Assembly (NCBI GenBank): GCA_021822385.1 | Contig: JAKARC010000003.1 | Span: 57,923-121,922 of the forward strand | Source: Pseudomonadota bacterium | Lineage (GTDB): Bacteria > Pseudomonadota > Gammaproteobacteria > Steroidobacterales > Steroidobacteraceae | Reading direction: 5' to 3' | Length of the DNA: 64,000 bases | In this document: positions 29,152 through 37,690 of the stretch, piece by piece | Layout of the letters: each line of letters starts with the position of its first letter | Position numbering within the stretch: the stretch's first letter is position 1 | Program-made: the position numbers and the translations under genes | The notes under the pieces: generated by a model | The model's input: the letters and a program-made list of their open reading frames with translations, nothing else | Databases searched by the model: none | What the model was told of the DNA's origin: nothing

Positions 29152-29583
29152 ATGACCCCCACTGCCGCGATCCATCGGACCGGCACCGACCTCGAGCAGA
29201 CCGCGGCGGCCGCGGCGGCGCTGATCGAGCTCGCGATTCAGGAATCCCTCGCGCCGATCGAGCGGCTCAGCCTCTCGCTCGCCGGGCTTGCCGCAGGCGG
29301 CGCGGGGGCTGATCTCGCCCCCGAGCTCACCGCCTGCATCGAGAGCCTGCAATTCCACGATCGCATGATCCAGCTGCTCACGCAGGTACGCGAGCTGCTT
29401 GCGCACATCGCCGCCGGGCCGGATGCGGCCGCCGCACCGGTGGACTGGACGGGGTTGCGCGAGCAGCTGCGCGAGAATCTCGGCGCCGACTCGCATCGCC
29501 TGCTGTTCGATCTGTTGCTGCCGGCCGGCGGCCGCCAGCCGGCCTGGCTGGCGAGCGAGTCCGGCGGCGCGGAGCTGTTTTGA
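29152..29583 (+). CDS. Helical chemotaxis protein with CheZ-like DxxxQ motif
   Basis: 144 codons; ESLQFHDRMIQLLTQVRELL (DRMIQ compared with DLTGQ of CheZ); between cheY2 and cheR. Confidence 0.6.
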   Translation: MTPTAAIHRTGTDLEQTAAAAAALIELAIQESLAPIERLSLSLAGLAAGGAGADLAPELTACIESLQFHDRMIQLLTQVRELLAHIAAGPDAAAAPVDWTGLREQLRENLGADSHRLLFDLLLPAGGRQPAWLASESGGAELF

Positions 29584-30446
29584 GCCCCGAGCGCCTCCCG
29601 CAGCGCGCGAGCGCCACCGCGCGTGTGCGCGAATTTGCGTTCGAAGAGGCGGATTTTCAGGCGCTGCGCGCGCAGGTCAAGGCGCTGACGGGCATCACGC
29701 TCGGGGATCACAAGCGCGAACTCGTCTACAGCCGGCTGGCACGACGGCTGCGCGCACTGCAGTTGCGCAGCTTCGCGGAATACCGCGCGCGACTCGCGAG
29801 CGATGTACAGGAGGTTGCCGAGCTGCGCAACGCCATCACCACCAACCTCACGGCGTTCTTCCGCGAGCCGCATCATTTTGAGTACCTGCGCGAGACGTGG
29901 CTGCCGACCTTGAGCGCGCGCGGCGGCGCGCGGCGACGCCTGCGCCTCTGGTCGGCCGGCTGCTCGAGCGGCGAGGAAGCCTACTCCATCGCGATGACGC
30001 TGCTCGAGTCAGCCACCGCACTGTCCGGATGGGATGTGCGGATCCTCGCCACCGACGTCGACTCACAGATGCTGGCGCAGGCGCGCCGGGGACGCTATGC
30101 GCCGCAGCGCATGGCCGGGATCTCACCGCAGCGCCGCGCACGTTTCTTCACCGCGCCGACCGGCGCGCTCGAAGACGGTTGGACCGTTACCCCGCAGCTG
30201 GCCGCGCTCGTCACCTTCAAAGAACTCAATCTCATGCACGCCCTGCCGATGAAGGGACCATTGGACGTCATTTTCTGCCGCAACGTGGTGATCTACTTCG
30301 ACCGGGACACGCAGCGCGATCTGTTCGCCCGCATCGCCTGCCTGCAGCGTCCCGGCGATCTGCTCTTCCTCGGACATTCCGAGACGCTCTTCAAGGTCAA
30401 TGACAACTATGCGCTCATCGGCAAGTCGATCTACCGGCGGGTCTGA
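29580..30446 (+). CDS. cheR: Chemotaxis methyltransferase CheR
   Basis: 288 aa; LWSAGCSSGEEAYSIAMTL, ILATDVDSQMLAQARRGRY, VIFCRNVVIYFDRDTQRDLF. Confidence 0.97.
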   Translation: MSPERLPQRASATARVREFAFEEADFQALRAQVKALTGITLGDHKRELVYSRLARRLRALQLRSFAEYRARLASDVQEVAELRNAITTNLTAFFREPHHFEYLRETWLPTLSARGGARRRLRLWSAGCSSGEEAYSIAMTLLESATALSGWDVRILATDVDSQMLAQARRGRYAPQRMAGISPQRRARFFTAPTGALEDGWTVTPQLAALVTFKELNLMHALPMKGPLDVIFCRNVVIYFDRDTQRDLFARIACLQRPGDLLFLGHSETLFKVNDNYALIGKSIYRRV

Positions 30447-30456
30447 GACGCCCGCC

Positions 30457-31086
30457 GTGTACGAGCCTCCGCCGATACTGCCGGGGTTCGAGCATTTCGA
30501 GCGTCACTGGGACCGCGAGCACGGCTGGACGGTGAAGATCCTGCCCGGGGAGTACTACGTGACGGGCGCCGAGGAGGTGATCAGTACCGTGCTCGGCTCG
30601 TGCGTCGCGGCCTGTGTGCGCGATCCTGAGGCGGGCATCGGCGGCATGAATCATTTCATGCTGCCGCAGGACGCCGCCGACGGCACCGACCCCTGGGGCG
30701 ACCCGGCGATCGGGCTCGCGACCCGATATGGCTCCTATGCGATGGAAAGCCTGATCAACGATCTGATGAAGTTGGGCGCCGTGCGGGCGCGCCTGGAGAT
30801 CAAACTGTTCGGCGGCGGCCGGATCCTCGCCGGCATGTCCGATGTGGGCGCGCGCAACGTTCAGTTCATCCGCGAGTACATGCGCATCGAGAACTACCCG
30901 GTCGCCGCCGAGGATCTCGGCGGCACACAACCGCGCAAAGTGGTCTATTTCCCGCGCAGCGGCCGGGTGCGGCTGCGGCGGCTGCGGCCCGTGGAGAATC
31001 GCATCATCAGCCGTCACGAGCAGCTGTACCTCGAGAGCCTCGGCCGACACACCCCCGCCGGGGGCGATGTGGAGCTGTTTACATGA
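30457..31086 (+). CDS. cheD: Chemoreceptor glutamine deamidase CheD
   Basis: [26 protein letters not shown]; probable GTG start at 30457 (longer ORF from 30400 overlaps cheR). Confidence 0.93.
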   Translation: MYEPPPILPGFEHFERHWDREHGWTVKILPGEYYVTGAEEVISTVLGSCVAACVRDPEAGIGGMNHFMLPQDAADGTDPWGDPAIGLATRYGSYAMESLINDLMKLGAVRARLEIKLFGGGRILAGMSDVGARNVQFIREYMRIENYPVAAEDLGGTQPRKVVYFPRSGRVRLRRLRPVENRIISRHEQLYLESLGRHTPAGGDVELFT

Positions 31087-32213
31087 GCGCCGCGCACAGC
31101 GGCCAGACGGCCGGTCACCCGACACCCTCGGGCGGACGCAAGCGTATTCGTGTGCTGATCGTGGACGACTCGGCGCTGGTGCGTCAGCTCCTCACCCGGA
31201 TGCTGAGCCTCGCAACCGACATCGAGGTGGTGGGTACCGCCGCCGATGCGCACGCGGCCCGCGAGAAGATCAAGCAGCTCAACCCCGATGTGCTCACGCT
31301 CGATGTCGAAATGCCGCTCATGGACGGCATCACCTTCCTGCGCAATCTGATGCGGCTGCGGCCCATGCCGGTGGTCATGGTCTCCTCCCTCACCGAGCGC
31401 GGCGCGGACGTCACCCTCGATGCGCTCGCCCTCGGTGCCGTCGATTACCTCGCGAAGCCCAAGCTCGATCTGGCCGCCACGTTCACCGACTACAGCAACG
31501 AGTTGATTGCGAAGATCCGCATCGCCGCCACCGCGAGCGTGCGGGCCCTCGAACCGGGCCGCTCGCCGCTCGCGCCCGGACCGGCGCGCACCGTCGAGGA
31601 TGCTACGCCGCCGCACGGCGGCACGCGGCACCTGCGCACCACCAGCCGCCTCATCGCCATGGGCGCCTCCACCGGCGGCACCGAGGCGATCAAGCACGTG
31701 CTGACAGGCCTCGCCGCCGACAGTCCGGCCGTCGTCATTGCCCAGCACATCCCGAAGGCATTCAGCGGCCCCTTCGCCGCTCGCCTGAACGAGCGCTGCG
31801 CCCTCACGGTGTGCGAAGCGCAGGACGGCCAGCAGATCCTCGCCGGCCACGCCTACATTGCTCCGGGCGACCGGCACCTGCGCGTGCGGCGCGATGGCGC
31901 ACGCTATGTCTGTCGGCTCGACGACGGTGAGCCGGTGAATCGTCACAAGCCTTCGATCGACGTGCTGTTTCGCTCGGTGGCCGACCAGTGCGGCCCCAAT
32001 GCCATCGGCGTACTGCTCACCGGCATGGGCAAGGATGGGGCCCGGGGTCTGAAGGAAATGCTCGACAGCGGCAGCCGCACGGTCGTGCAGGACGAGGCGA
32101 GCAGCGTCGTGTGGGGCATGCCGGGGGAAGCGGTCGCACTGGGAGCCGCACAAGCCGTGCTCCCGCTCGAGCAGATCGCCGCCCGGGTCTGCGCCCTGGC
32201 CGAACAGAGGTAA
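31083..32213 (+). CDS. cheB: Chemotaxis methylesterase CheB
   Basis: 376 aa; REC ([14 protein letters not shown]), [34 protein letters not shown]. Confidence 0.97.
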   Translation: MSAAHSGQTAGHPTPSGGRKRIRVLIVDDSALVRQLLTRMLSLATDIEVVGTAADAHAAREKIKQLNPDVLTLDVEMPLMDGITFLRNLMRLRPMPVVMVSSLTERGADVTLDALALGAVDYLAKPKLDLAATFTDYSNELIAKIRIAATASVRALEPGRSPLAPGPARTVEDATPPHGGTRHLRTTSRLIAMGASTGGTEAIKHVLTGLAADSPAVVIAQHIPKAFSGPFAARLNERCALTVCEAQDGQQILAGHAYIAPGDRHLRVRRDGARYVCRLDDGEPVNRHKPSIDVLFRSVADQCGPNAIGVLLTGMGKDGARGLKEMLDSGSRTVVQDEASSVVWGMPGEAVALGAAQAVLPLEQIAARVCALAEQR

Positions 32214-32244
32214 GGCCCCGGCTGAGGCGTACCGTGCCGGGGCC
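32214..32244 (+). terminator. Strong hairpin directly after the cheB stop
   Basis: GGCCCCGGC-N13-GCCGGGGCC, exact 9-bp GC stem starting at the base after TAA; no clear T-run. Confidence 0.55.
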
Positions 32245-32290
32245 GCGGGCACAAGCCACGCCGCGGTACGCGGTGTGTGCCGCGTCAGTA

Positions 32291-32317
32291 TCAAGTCCGC
32301 ACCACGCCGGCCGATAA
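32291..32317 (+). promoter_or_regulatory. Sigma-28 (FliA) promoter of the HDOD pair
   Basis: TCAA-N15-GCCGATAA; ATG at 32344. Confidence 0.75.
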
Positions 32318-32343
32318 GAGAGTCATATGAAGAGACCGACGCC

Positions 32344-33228
32344 ATGAGCATTCCCGCCCGAGACATTCCCGCCGGCACCCCGCACACGGATGGTTTCGCC
32401 TTCGTGCAAGCCCTCGCCGCCGAACTCTCGAGCGGCAAGGTGGACCTGCCGAGTTTTCCCGACATCGCGCTGCGCGTGCGCAAGGTCCTGAGCGACGAAG
32501 AGGTGGCGCAGGAGAAAGTCGTCCGGGTGATCGGCTCGGAGCCGATGCTCGCGGCCCGATTGATGCAGATCGCGAACTCCGCGGCCATCAACTTCAGCGG
32601 CCGCCCGATCACCGAGCTGCGCACCGCCATCGCCCGGCTCGGATTCAACATGGTCCGCAGCGCCGCGATCGCCTTTGCCATGTCGCAGCTGAAAAAGAGC
32701 GACACCCTGAAGGGTCTCGAGCAGCCCCTCGATGAGCTGTGGCAGACGAGCGCGGGGGTCGCCGCCATGTCCTATGTCGTGGCCCGGCGCTTCAGCGGCG
32801 TGAACCCCGACACGGCCATGCTCGCCGGATTGCTGCACGGCATCGGCCGGCTGTACATCCTCACGCGTGCACCGGCCTATCCGCGCCTCCTCGCCGACGC
32901 GGAGACCTACGGCACCATCGTGCGCGAGTGGCACGCCCCGATCGCCAAGGCACTGCTCGAGAACTGGGACATGGCCGAGGAGATCGTGAGCGCGGTCAGC
33001 GAATACGAGGATTTCGAGCGCCAGCACGGCGGTGCGCCCGATCTCACCGACGTGCTCACCGTGAGCTATCTGCTCAGCGCCTTCAAGGACCATCCCGAGA
33101 CCCTCGAACTCAACATGCACGATGTCACGGCCTGCGCCCGGTTGCACATCGACGCGGCCGGGTACCTGAAGCTCATCGAGGAATCCCAACACGAGATCGA
33201 CGCGCTGCGCGCCGCGCTCGGCGTGTGA
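32344..33228 (+). CDS. HDOD-domain protein (copy 1)
   Basis: 295 codons; VDLPSFPDIALRVRKVLSDEEVAQEKVVRVIGSEPMLAARLMQIANSAAIN. Confidence 0.9.
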   Translation: MSIPARDIPAGTPHTDGFAFVQALAAELSSGKVDLPSFPDIALRVRKVLSDEEVAQEKVVRVIGSEPMLAARLMQIANSAAINFSGRPITELRTAIARLGFNMVRSAAIAFAMSQLKKSDTLKGLEQPLDELWQTSAGVAAMSYVVARRFSGVNPDTAMLAGLLHGIGRLYILTRAPAYPRLLADAETYGTIVREWHAPIAKALLENWDMAEEIVSAVSEYEDFERQHGGAPDLTDVLTVSYLLSAFKDHPETLELNMHDVTACARLHIDAAGYLKLIEESQHEIDALRAALGV

Positions 33229-33252
33229 ACGGCCACCGGGGACTGCACCGCC

Positions 33253-34158
33253 GTGATGCCTCCTGAAATGCACCCTGCCCCCACGCCCTCCCCCGGCCGC
33301 GTCGCAAGCGCCGCGGAGCAGGACATCGCCTTCGGCTTCGTACGCGAACTCGCCGCCGAGCTCTCGAGCGGCAAGGTGGATCTGCCGGGCTTTCCGCATA
33401 TTCTCGTGCGCGTGCAGCGCGTGCTCAGCGATCCGGCCGCCGACCTCGACCGCATCCTGCGGGTGATCGGCAGCGAGCCGGTGCTCGCGACACAGCTGGT
33501 GCGGCTTGCCAACTCGGCCGCGCTCAATCCTTCGGGTCCCCCGATCACGGATCTGCGCGCCGCGGTAGCGCGCGTCGGACTCGACACCGTGCGCTCGGCG
33601 ACCCTCGCCTGCGCGCTGCGCCAGCTGCAGTACGCGCCGGCGCTGCGGGGTCTCGAGACGCAACTTGGCGAGCTTTGGCGGCGCAGCGTGCAGGTGGCGA
33701 GCCTGAGTTTCGTCATCGCGCGCAGGCTCACCGGTACGATGGCCGACACGGCTCTGTTCGCCGGGCTCCTGCAGGGCGTCGGCCGGCTCTACATCCTGAC
33801 GCGTGCCCACCGGCACCGTTCCCTGTTTCAGGATGCGGACACGTATGCGGCCATCGAGGCCGGCTGGCACCTCAGCATTGCCGCGGCATTGCTCGAGAAC
33901 TGGGGCATTGCCGAGGAAATCGTCCAGGCCGTGCAGGAATCGGAAAACCCAGACCGCGACGCGCGCGGCGCACCGGGGCTCACCGATGCACTTGCAGCCG
34001 GCACGCTGCTTGCCGCCTGTGGGGATGGCGCGATGCGCTCCGAGCGCATGGCCGGCGTCAAGGCGCTGCAGAGGCTGCAGCTCGATGAGCCGGCCTGCCG
34101 CGCCCTGCTCGGGGAGTCCGCCGAGGAGATCGCCGCGCTGCGCGAAGCCTTGGGCTAG
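33253..34158 (+). CDS. HDOD-domain protein (copy 2, paralogue of copy 1)
   Basis: 301 aa; VDLPGFPHILVRVQRVLSDPAADLDRILRVIGSEPVLATQLVRLANSAALN. Confidence 0.9.
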   Translation: MMPPEMHPAPTPSPGRVASAAEQDIAFGFVRELAAELSSGKVDLPGFPHILVRVQRVLSDPAADLDRILRVIGSEPVLATQLVRLANSAALNPSGPPITDLRAAVARVGLDTVRSATLACALRQLQYAPALRGLETQLGELWRRSVQVASLSFVIARRLTGTMADTALFAGLLQGVGRLYILTRAHRHRSLFQDADTYAAIEAGWHLSIAAALLENWGIAEEIVQAVQESENPDRDARGAPGLTDALAAGTLLAACGDGAMRSERMAGVKALQRLQLDEPACRALLGESAEEIAALREALG

Positions 34159-34218
34159 GCTGCGCGGCAGCGCACCGGGACTGGCGTGAGTGCGAGGCGG
34201 CGGAATGCGCCGCGACGC

Positions 34219-34704
34219 TCAGGCCGCGCCCAGCACCCGTCCGGGCCGCAGACCGGCCGGCACGCGGCCCTGGGGATCGTAGGTATCGCAGCGCACCGGC
34301 CGGGCGGTCAGCACCCCGAGCATGCTTTCGATGCGTTGCAAGCGCGCCGCGACGATCACGCCGTTGCGATCGTTCAACGCGCGGCAGCGTACGGCGCGCG
34401 ATGCGCACTCGCCGAGCAGCGCCGTGAGCGTGCCGCTCGGATCGCACCAATTCATCACCGCGGTCAGTCCGGCGCGATCGGCGGCAAAGCCATGCAAGGC
34501 ACAGAGCGCGCGGCGCTGCTCCTCGAGTCGGGCCAGCGCGCCCATGCGTGCCTGCCGGTCGCGGGTGGTCTGTTCGATCTGGCGAATGTCGGAATGCTCG
34601 AGGATGCGCGCTTCGAGCGTGAGCAGCGCCTCGAGCTCGACCAGCAGCGCCGCTTCGTCGCGAAACAGCTCCTGCAGGTGCTCCCGACAGACGCTTCGGT
34701 CCAT
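34219..34704 (-). CDS. flgN: FlgN-like flagellar export chaperone
   Basis: 161 aa helical protein (LVELEALLTLEARILEHSDIRQIEQTTRDRQARMGALARLEEQRRAL), immediately downstream of flgM. Confidence 0.85.
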   Translation of the reverse strand: MDRSVCREHLQELFRDEAALLVELEALLTLEARILEHSDIRQIEQTTRDRQARMGALARLEEQRRALCALHGFAADRAGLTAVMNWCDPSGTLTALLGECASRAVRCRALNDRNGVIVAARLQRIESMLGVLTARPVRCDTYDPQGRVPAGLRPGRVLGAA

Positions 34705-34707
34705 GAC

Positions 34708-35052
34708 TCAGCCTCCCCCGATCTGGGCCAGCATCTGCTCGGATTGCAGCAGGCGGTCGGCAACGACACCCGGCTGCACGGTGTAACTGCCCGAGTCGAT
34801 GGCGGAGCGCAAGTGCGCGACTCTCGCGTCATTGACGGCCGGCAAACTCTGCAAATGCTGCGCGATCGTGGCGAGCAGGCTGGCCGAGCCGGTGATCTGC
34901 ACCTGCGAATCACCCGCGCTTGCCGCGGCCGAGTCCGACGCCGCCGTGCCTGCAGCGGCCGCCGCGGCGGCACCGGCCTTACCGGACATCGGCGCGCTGA
35001 CGCCAACGACCGACGCAGATCCATTCAACCGGTTGATTTCGCTCGGCATCAC
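34708..35052 (-). CDS. flgM: Anti-sigma-28 factor FlgM
   Basis: 114 aa; SEINRLNG N-terminus and VNDARVAHLRSAIDSGSYTVQPGVVADRLLQSEQML. Confidence 0.93.
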   Translation of the reverse strand: MMPSEINRLNGSASVVGVSAPMSGKAGAAAAAAAGTAASDSAAASAGDSQVQITGSASLLATIAQHLQSLPAVNDARVAHLRSAIDSGSYTVQPGVVADRLLQSEQMLAQIGGG

Positions 35053-35079
35053 TGACGTTCCTTAAACCTCTTTGAGTGA

Positions 35080-35106
35080 GTATCGGCCCGTACCGGTGAA
35101 ACTTTA
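35080..35106 (-). promoter_or_regulatory. Sigma-28 (FliA) promoter of flgM-flgN
   Basis: Minus strand TAAA-N15-GCCGATAC, about 28 bp upstream of the flgM start. Confidence 0.85.
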
Positions 35107-35829
35107 GGGCGTCACGTACACCACGTGGCCGCTGCCCACCGTGCCCTGCAGCACCTTGTGGGACGAGCGGTTCTCGACCCGAATGAGCTCACCGTACCGT
35201 CCATCCTCGAGCGCCACGCCGCTGGCGTGCACCCGGATGCCGTCAATCGCGGCCACCAGGGTCACGCGCTGACCATGCCGTACGACGAAGTCCTGGCGCA
35301 GATCGCGGGTCTCGAGCAGCGCTCCCGCCGGCAGCGGCTCGCGCAGCGTGCTGTGCGCGAGCACCGCCAGGTCGGTGACGTATCCGGCGACCATACCCGA
35401 CACCAGGCGCGTCACGGGGGCGAGATCGGCCGGGGTCAGGCGTGCGCCCTGCGGTTCAGGCGCGCGCAGCGCCCAGAGCCGCAGGCGTGCCTGCACCCGG
35501 ACCGGAACATAGATGGTCCAGTGCGCGCCGCGCCGACAACGCACGGCCACCGTATCGTTCGACTGCAATTGCGACCCGGAGAGAAGCGATGCGGCCAGCG
35601 GACCGGCGCACCGGGCGAGGCGCACTCGCGAGTCGAGCCGCGCGGCGCGCACGACGATGCCGACTTCACCGGTCGGCATCTGTGCGGCGACGAAACGTTG
35701 CGCCGCCTGGCGGATGCTCGCCAGCGGTTCTATGGCGGCGGCGCGGCATACAGTCGCCAAGGCAACCGTGGCCAGCACCCCTGCGGCGATGCGGTGTAAG
35801 TGACGGCATCGTGACGGTGATGTGTTCAT
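35104..35829 (-). CDS. flgA: P-ring assembly chaperone FlgA
   Basis: Signal peptide then SAF-like C-terminus (LPAGALLETRDLRQDFVVRHGQRVTLVAAIDGIRVHASGVALEDGRYGELIRVENRSSHKVLQGTV); alternative start 35841. Confidence 0.92.
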   Translation of the reverse strand: MNTSPSRCRHLHRIAAGVLATVALATVCRAAAIEPLASIRQAAQRFVAAQMPTGEVGIVVRAARLDSRVRLARCAGPLAASLLSGSQLQSNDTVAVRCRRGAHWTIYVPVRVQARLRLWALRAPEPQGARLTPADLAPVTRLVSGMVAGYVTDLAVLAHSTLREPLPAGALLETRDLRQDFVVRHGQRVTLVAAIDGIRVHASGVALEDGRYGELIRVENRSSHKVLQGTVGSGHVVYVTP

Positions 35830-35841
35830 GCCCGATCTCAC

Positions 35842-35857
35842 TGCAAAAGCCGGGCCA
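35842..35857 (-). promoter_or_regulatory. Possible sigma-54 promoter of flgA
   Basis: Minus strand TGGCCCG-GCTT-TTGCA, one mismatch; predicted +1 only about 2 nt from the ATG at 35829. Confidence 0.4.
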
Positions 35858-35983
35858 CGCCACCCCTACCGGGCACCCCGGCCAGCCCGCGCCGGCAGAC
35901 CTTTGCCGCGGCACTGCGCACGCCGTCACATTCTGGAGCCGAGGGGCGGCGTCAAACACGCCCGAAACATCTCGTTTTTGCAT

Positions 35984-35999
35984 TGGCACGCCTCTTGCT
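35984..35999 (+). promoter_or_regulatory. Sigma-54 promoter of the flgB operon
   Basis: TGGCACG-CCTC-TTGCT, consensus match, 39 bp before the flgB ATG. Confidence 0.88.
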
Positions 36000-36037
36000 G
36001 CATGTGCGGCAGGTACACCGACCGACGGATTTCCGAC

Positions 36038-36475
36038 ATGCCGCTCAACCTCAACGCATATCTTGGCGTGCAACCCGATGCGCTGCAGGTCTTCGCGCAG
36101 CGCGCGCAGGTGCTCGCCGCCAACCTCGCCAACGCCGACACGCCCGGCTACAAGGCGCGCGACATCGACTTCCGTGCCGCGCTCGCCGCGCTCGACCCGC
36201 CCGGCGGCACCGACTCCGCGGCCCACCCCGGTGGCAGCGTCACATTAAAGACGACCAGCCCCCTCGATGTCACCGCAGCGAACACGACCGGCGGCCTCTC
36301 GACCGCGCAATTCCTGCGCTACCGCATTCCACTGGTGCCCTCGCTCGACGGCAACACCGTCAGCGCGCAGATGGAAGAGGCGAAATTCGCCGAGAACACC
36401 GTGCGCTACCAGGCGGCGCTCACCTTCCTGCAGCAGAAATTCGCCCAGCTCACGATGGCCATCACCGGCCAGTAA
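36038..36475 (+). CDS. flgB: Rod protein FlgB
   Basis: VFAQRAQVLAANLANADTPGYKARDIDF. Confidence 0.96.
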   Translation: MPLNLNAYLGVQPDALQVFAQRAQVLAANLANADTPGYKARDIDFRAALAALDPPGGTDSAAHPGGSVTLKTTSPLDVTAANTTGGLSTAQFLRYRIPLVPSLDGNTVSAQMEEAKFAENTVRYQAALTFLQQKFAQLTMAITGQ

Positions 36476-36509
36476 CTCCACCGCGGCAACATCTCACGGC
36501 AGGCCACTT

Positions 36510-36938
36510 ATGGGTTTCTTCAACATCTTCAATATCTCCGGCTCCGGCATGTCGGCGGAATCGGTGCGTCTCGACACCGTCGCGAGCAACCTCGCCAACG
36601 CCAACAGCGTCAGCAGCAGCGCCGCCACCGCCTACAAGGCGCGCTACCCTGTCTTCCAGGCCGTGCAAGCCGCTCTCTCCGCTGAAGGCTCTCCGGCCAT
36701 GCAGGGCGCGGACGCCTCGGTCGCCGTGCGCGGCATCGTCGAGGACACGGCCCCGGGCACGGCCCGCTATGAGCCGGGCAATCCCATGGCCAACGCGCAG
36801 GGCTATGTCTTCTCCTCGAACGTCAACATCGTCTCGCAGATGGCCGACATGATCTCGGCGTCCCGTTCCTACCAGAACGACGCCCAGGTCCTGAACACCT
36901 CCAAGACACTCATGCTCGACACCTTGAAGCTCGCCTAG
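36510..36938 (+). CDS. flgC: Rod protein FlgC
   Basis: FNIFNISGSGMSAESVRLDTVASNLANANS; ends DAQVLNTSKTLMLDTLKLA. Confidence 0.96.
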   Translation: MGFFNIFNISGSGMSAESVRLDTVASNLANANSVSSSAATAYKARYPVFQAVQAALSAEGSPAMQGADASVAVRGIVEDTAPGTARYEPGNPMANAQGYVFSSNVNIVSQMADMISASRSYQNDAQVLNTSKTLMLDTLKLA

Positions 36939-36976
36939 CACCACTCCCTCACCCCCACCGCCGAAGGATTTCCACC

Positions 36977-37681
36977 ATGTCCGTAAACTCCATCGCCGCC
37001 TACGCCGCGCAGACCGCCGCGTCGGCCGCGGCCGTCTCGGCCGGAAACGCCGCCGCCGCCGGCACGACCACCAACAGCAGCAATCCGCTGCAGCTCAGCC
37101 AGAGCGATTTTCTGCAGCTGCTGGTCACGCAGATGCAGAACGAGGATCCGACGCAGCCGACCAATCCCAGTCAATTCATCAACGAGATCTCGGCGTTGAG
37201 CGAGGTGAGCGACATGAACGGCATGTCGACCTCGATGACCAACCTCGCGAACTCCATGTCCTCGAACCAGCTGCTCGGCGGCACCAGTCTCATCGGCCAG
37301 ACGGTGCTCGGCGCCGGCAGTACGGCCACGCTCGCAAGCGGCGGCTCGATCACCGGCGCGGTCACGCCCCCGGCCGGCACCACGGCGCTCACCGTGCAGG
37401 TCGCCAACGCGAGCGGCGAGCCCGTGGACAGCTTCGCCGTGACCCCGCAGAACGGCCTGACGCCCTTCACCTGGAACGGCGCGACCGCCGGCGGCGGCAC
37501 GGCCCCGGCCGGCGCCTATACATTCACCGTCACCGCCGACACCAATGGCACCAAAACTCCCGTCGCGGCACAGCTCGCGTATACCGTCAACAGCGTGACG
37601 CTCGACCCGAGCAGCAACAGCCTCGTCCTGAACACCAACGGCGGAACGCTGCCCCTCAGCTCCGTTTCGCAGATCTTTTAA
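36977..37681 (+). CDS. flgD: Hook cap protein FlgD
   Basis: LSQSDFLQLLVTQMQNEDPTQPTNPSQFINEISALSEVSDMNGM. Confidence 0.96.
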   Translation: MSVNSIAAYAAQTAASAAAVSAGNAAAAGTTTNSSNPLQLSQSDFLQLLVTQMQNEDPTQPTNPSQFINEISALSEVSDMNGMSTSMTNLANSMSSNQLLGGTSLIGQTVLGAGSTATLASGGSITGAVTPPAGTTALTVQVANASGEPVDSFAVTPQNGLTPFTWNGATAGGGTAPAGAYTFTVTADTNGTKTPVAAQLAYTVNSVTLDPSSNSLVLNTNGGTLPLSSVSQIF

Positions 37682-37690
37682 GGAGCCGCC

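Noticed and set aside
31014-33870. Long minus-strand frames (584 and 515 aa) opposite cheB and the HDOD genes
   Set aside because: Antisense to conserved genes with no recognisable domain.
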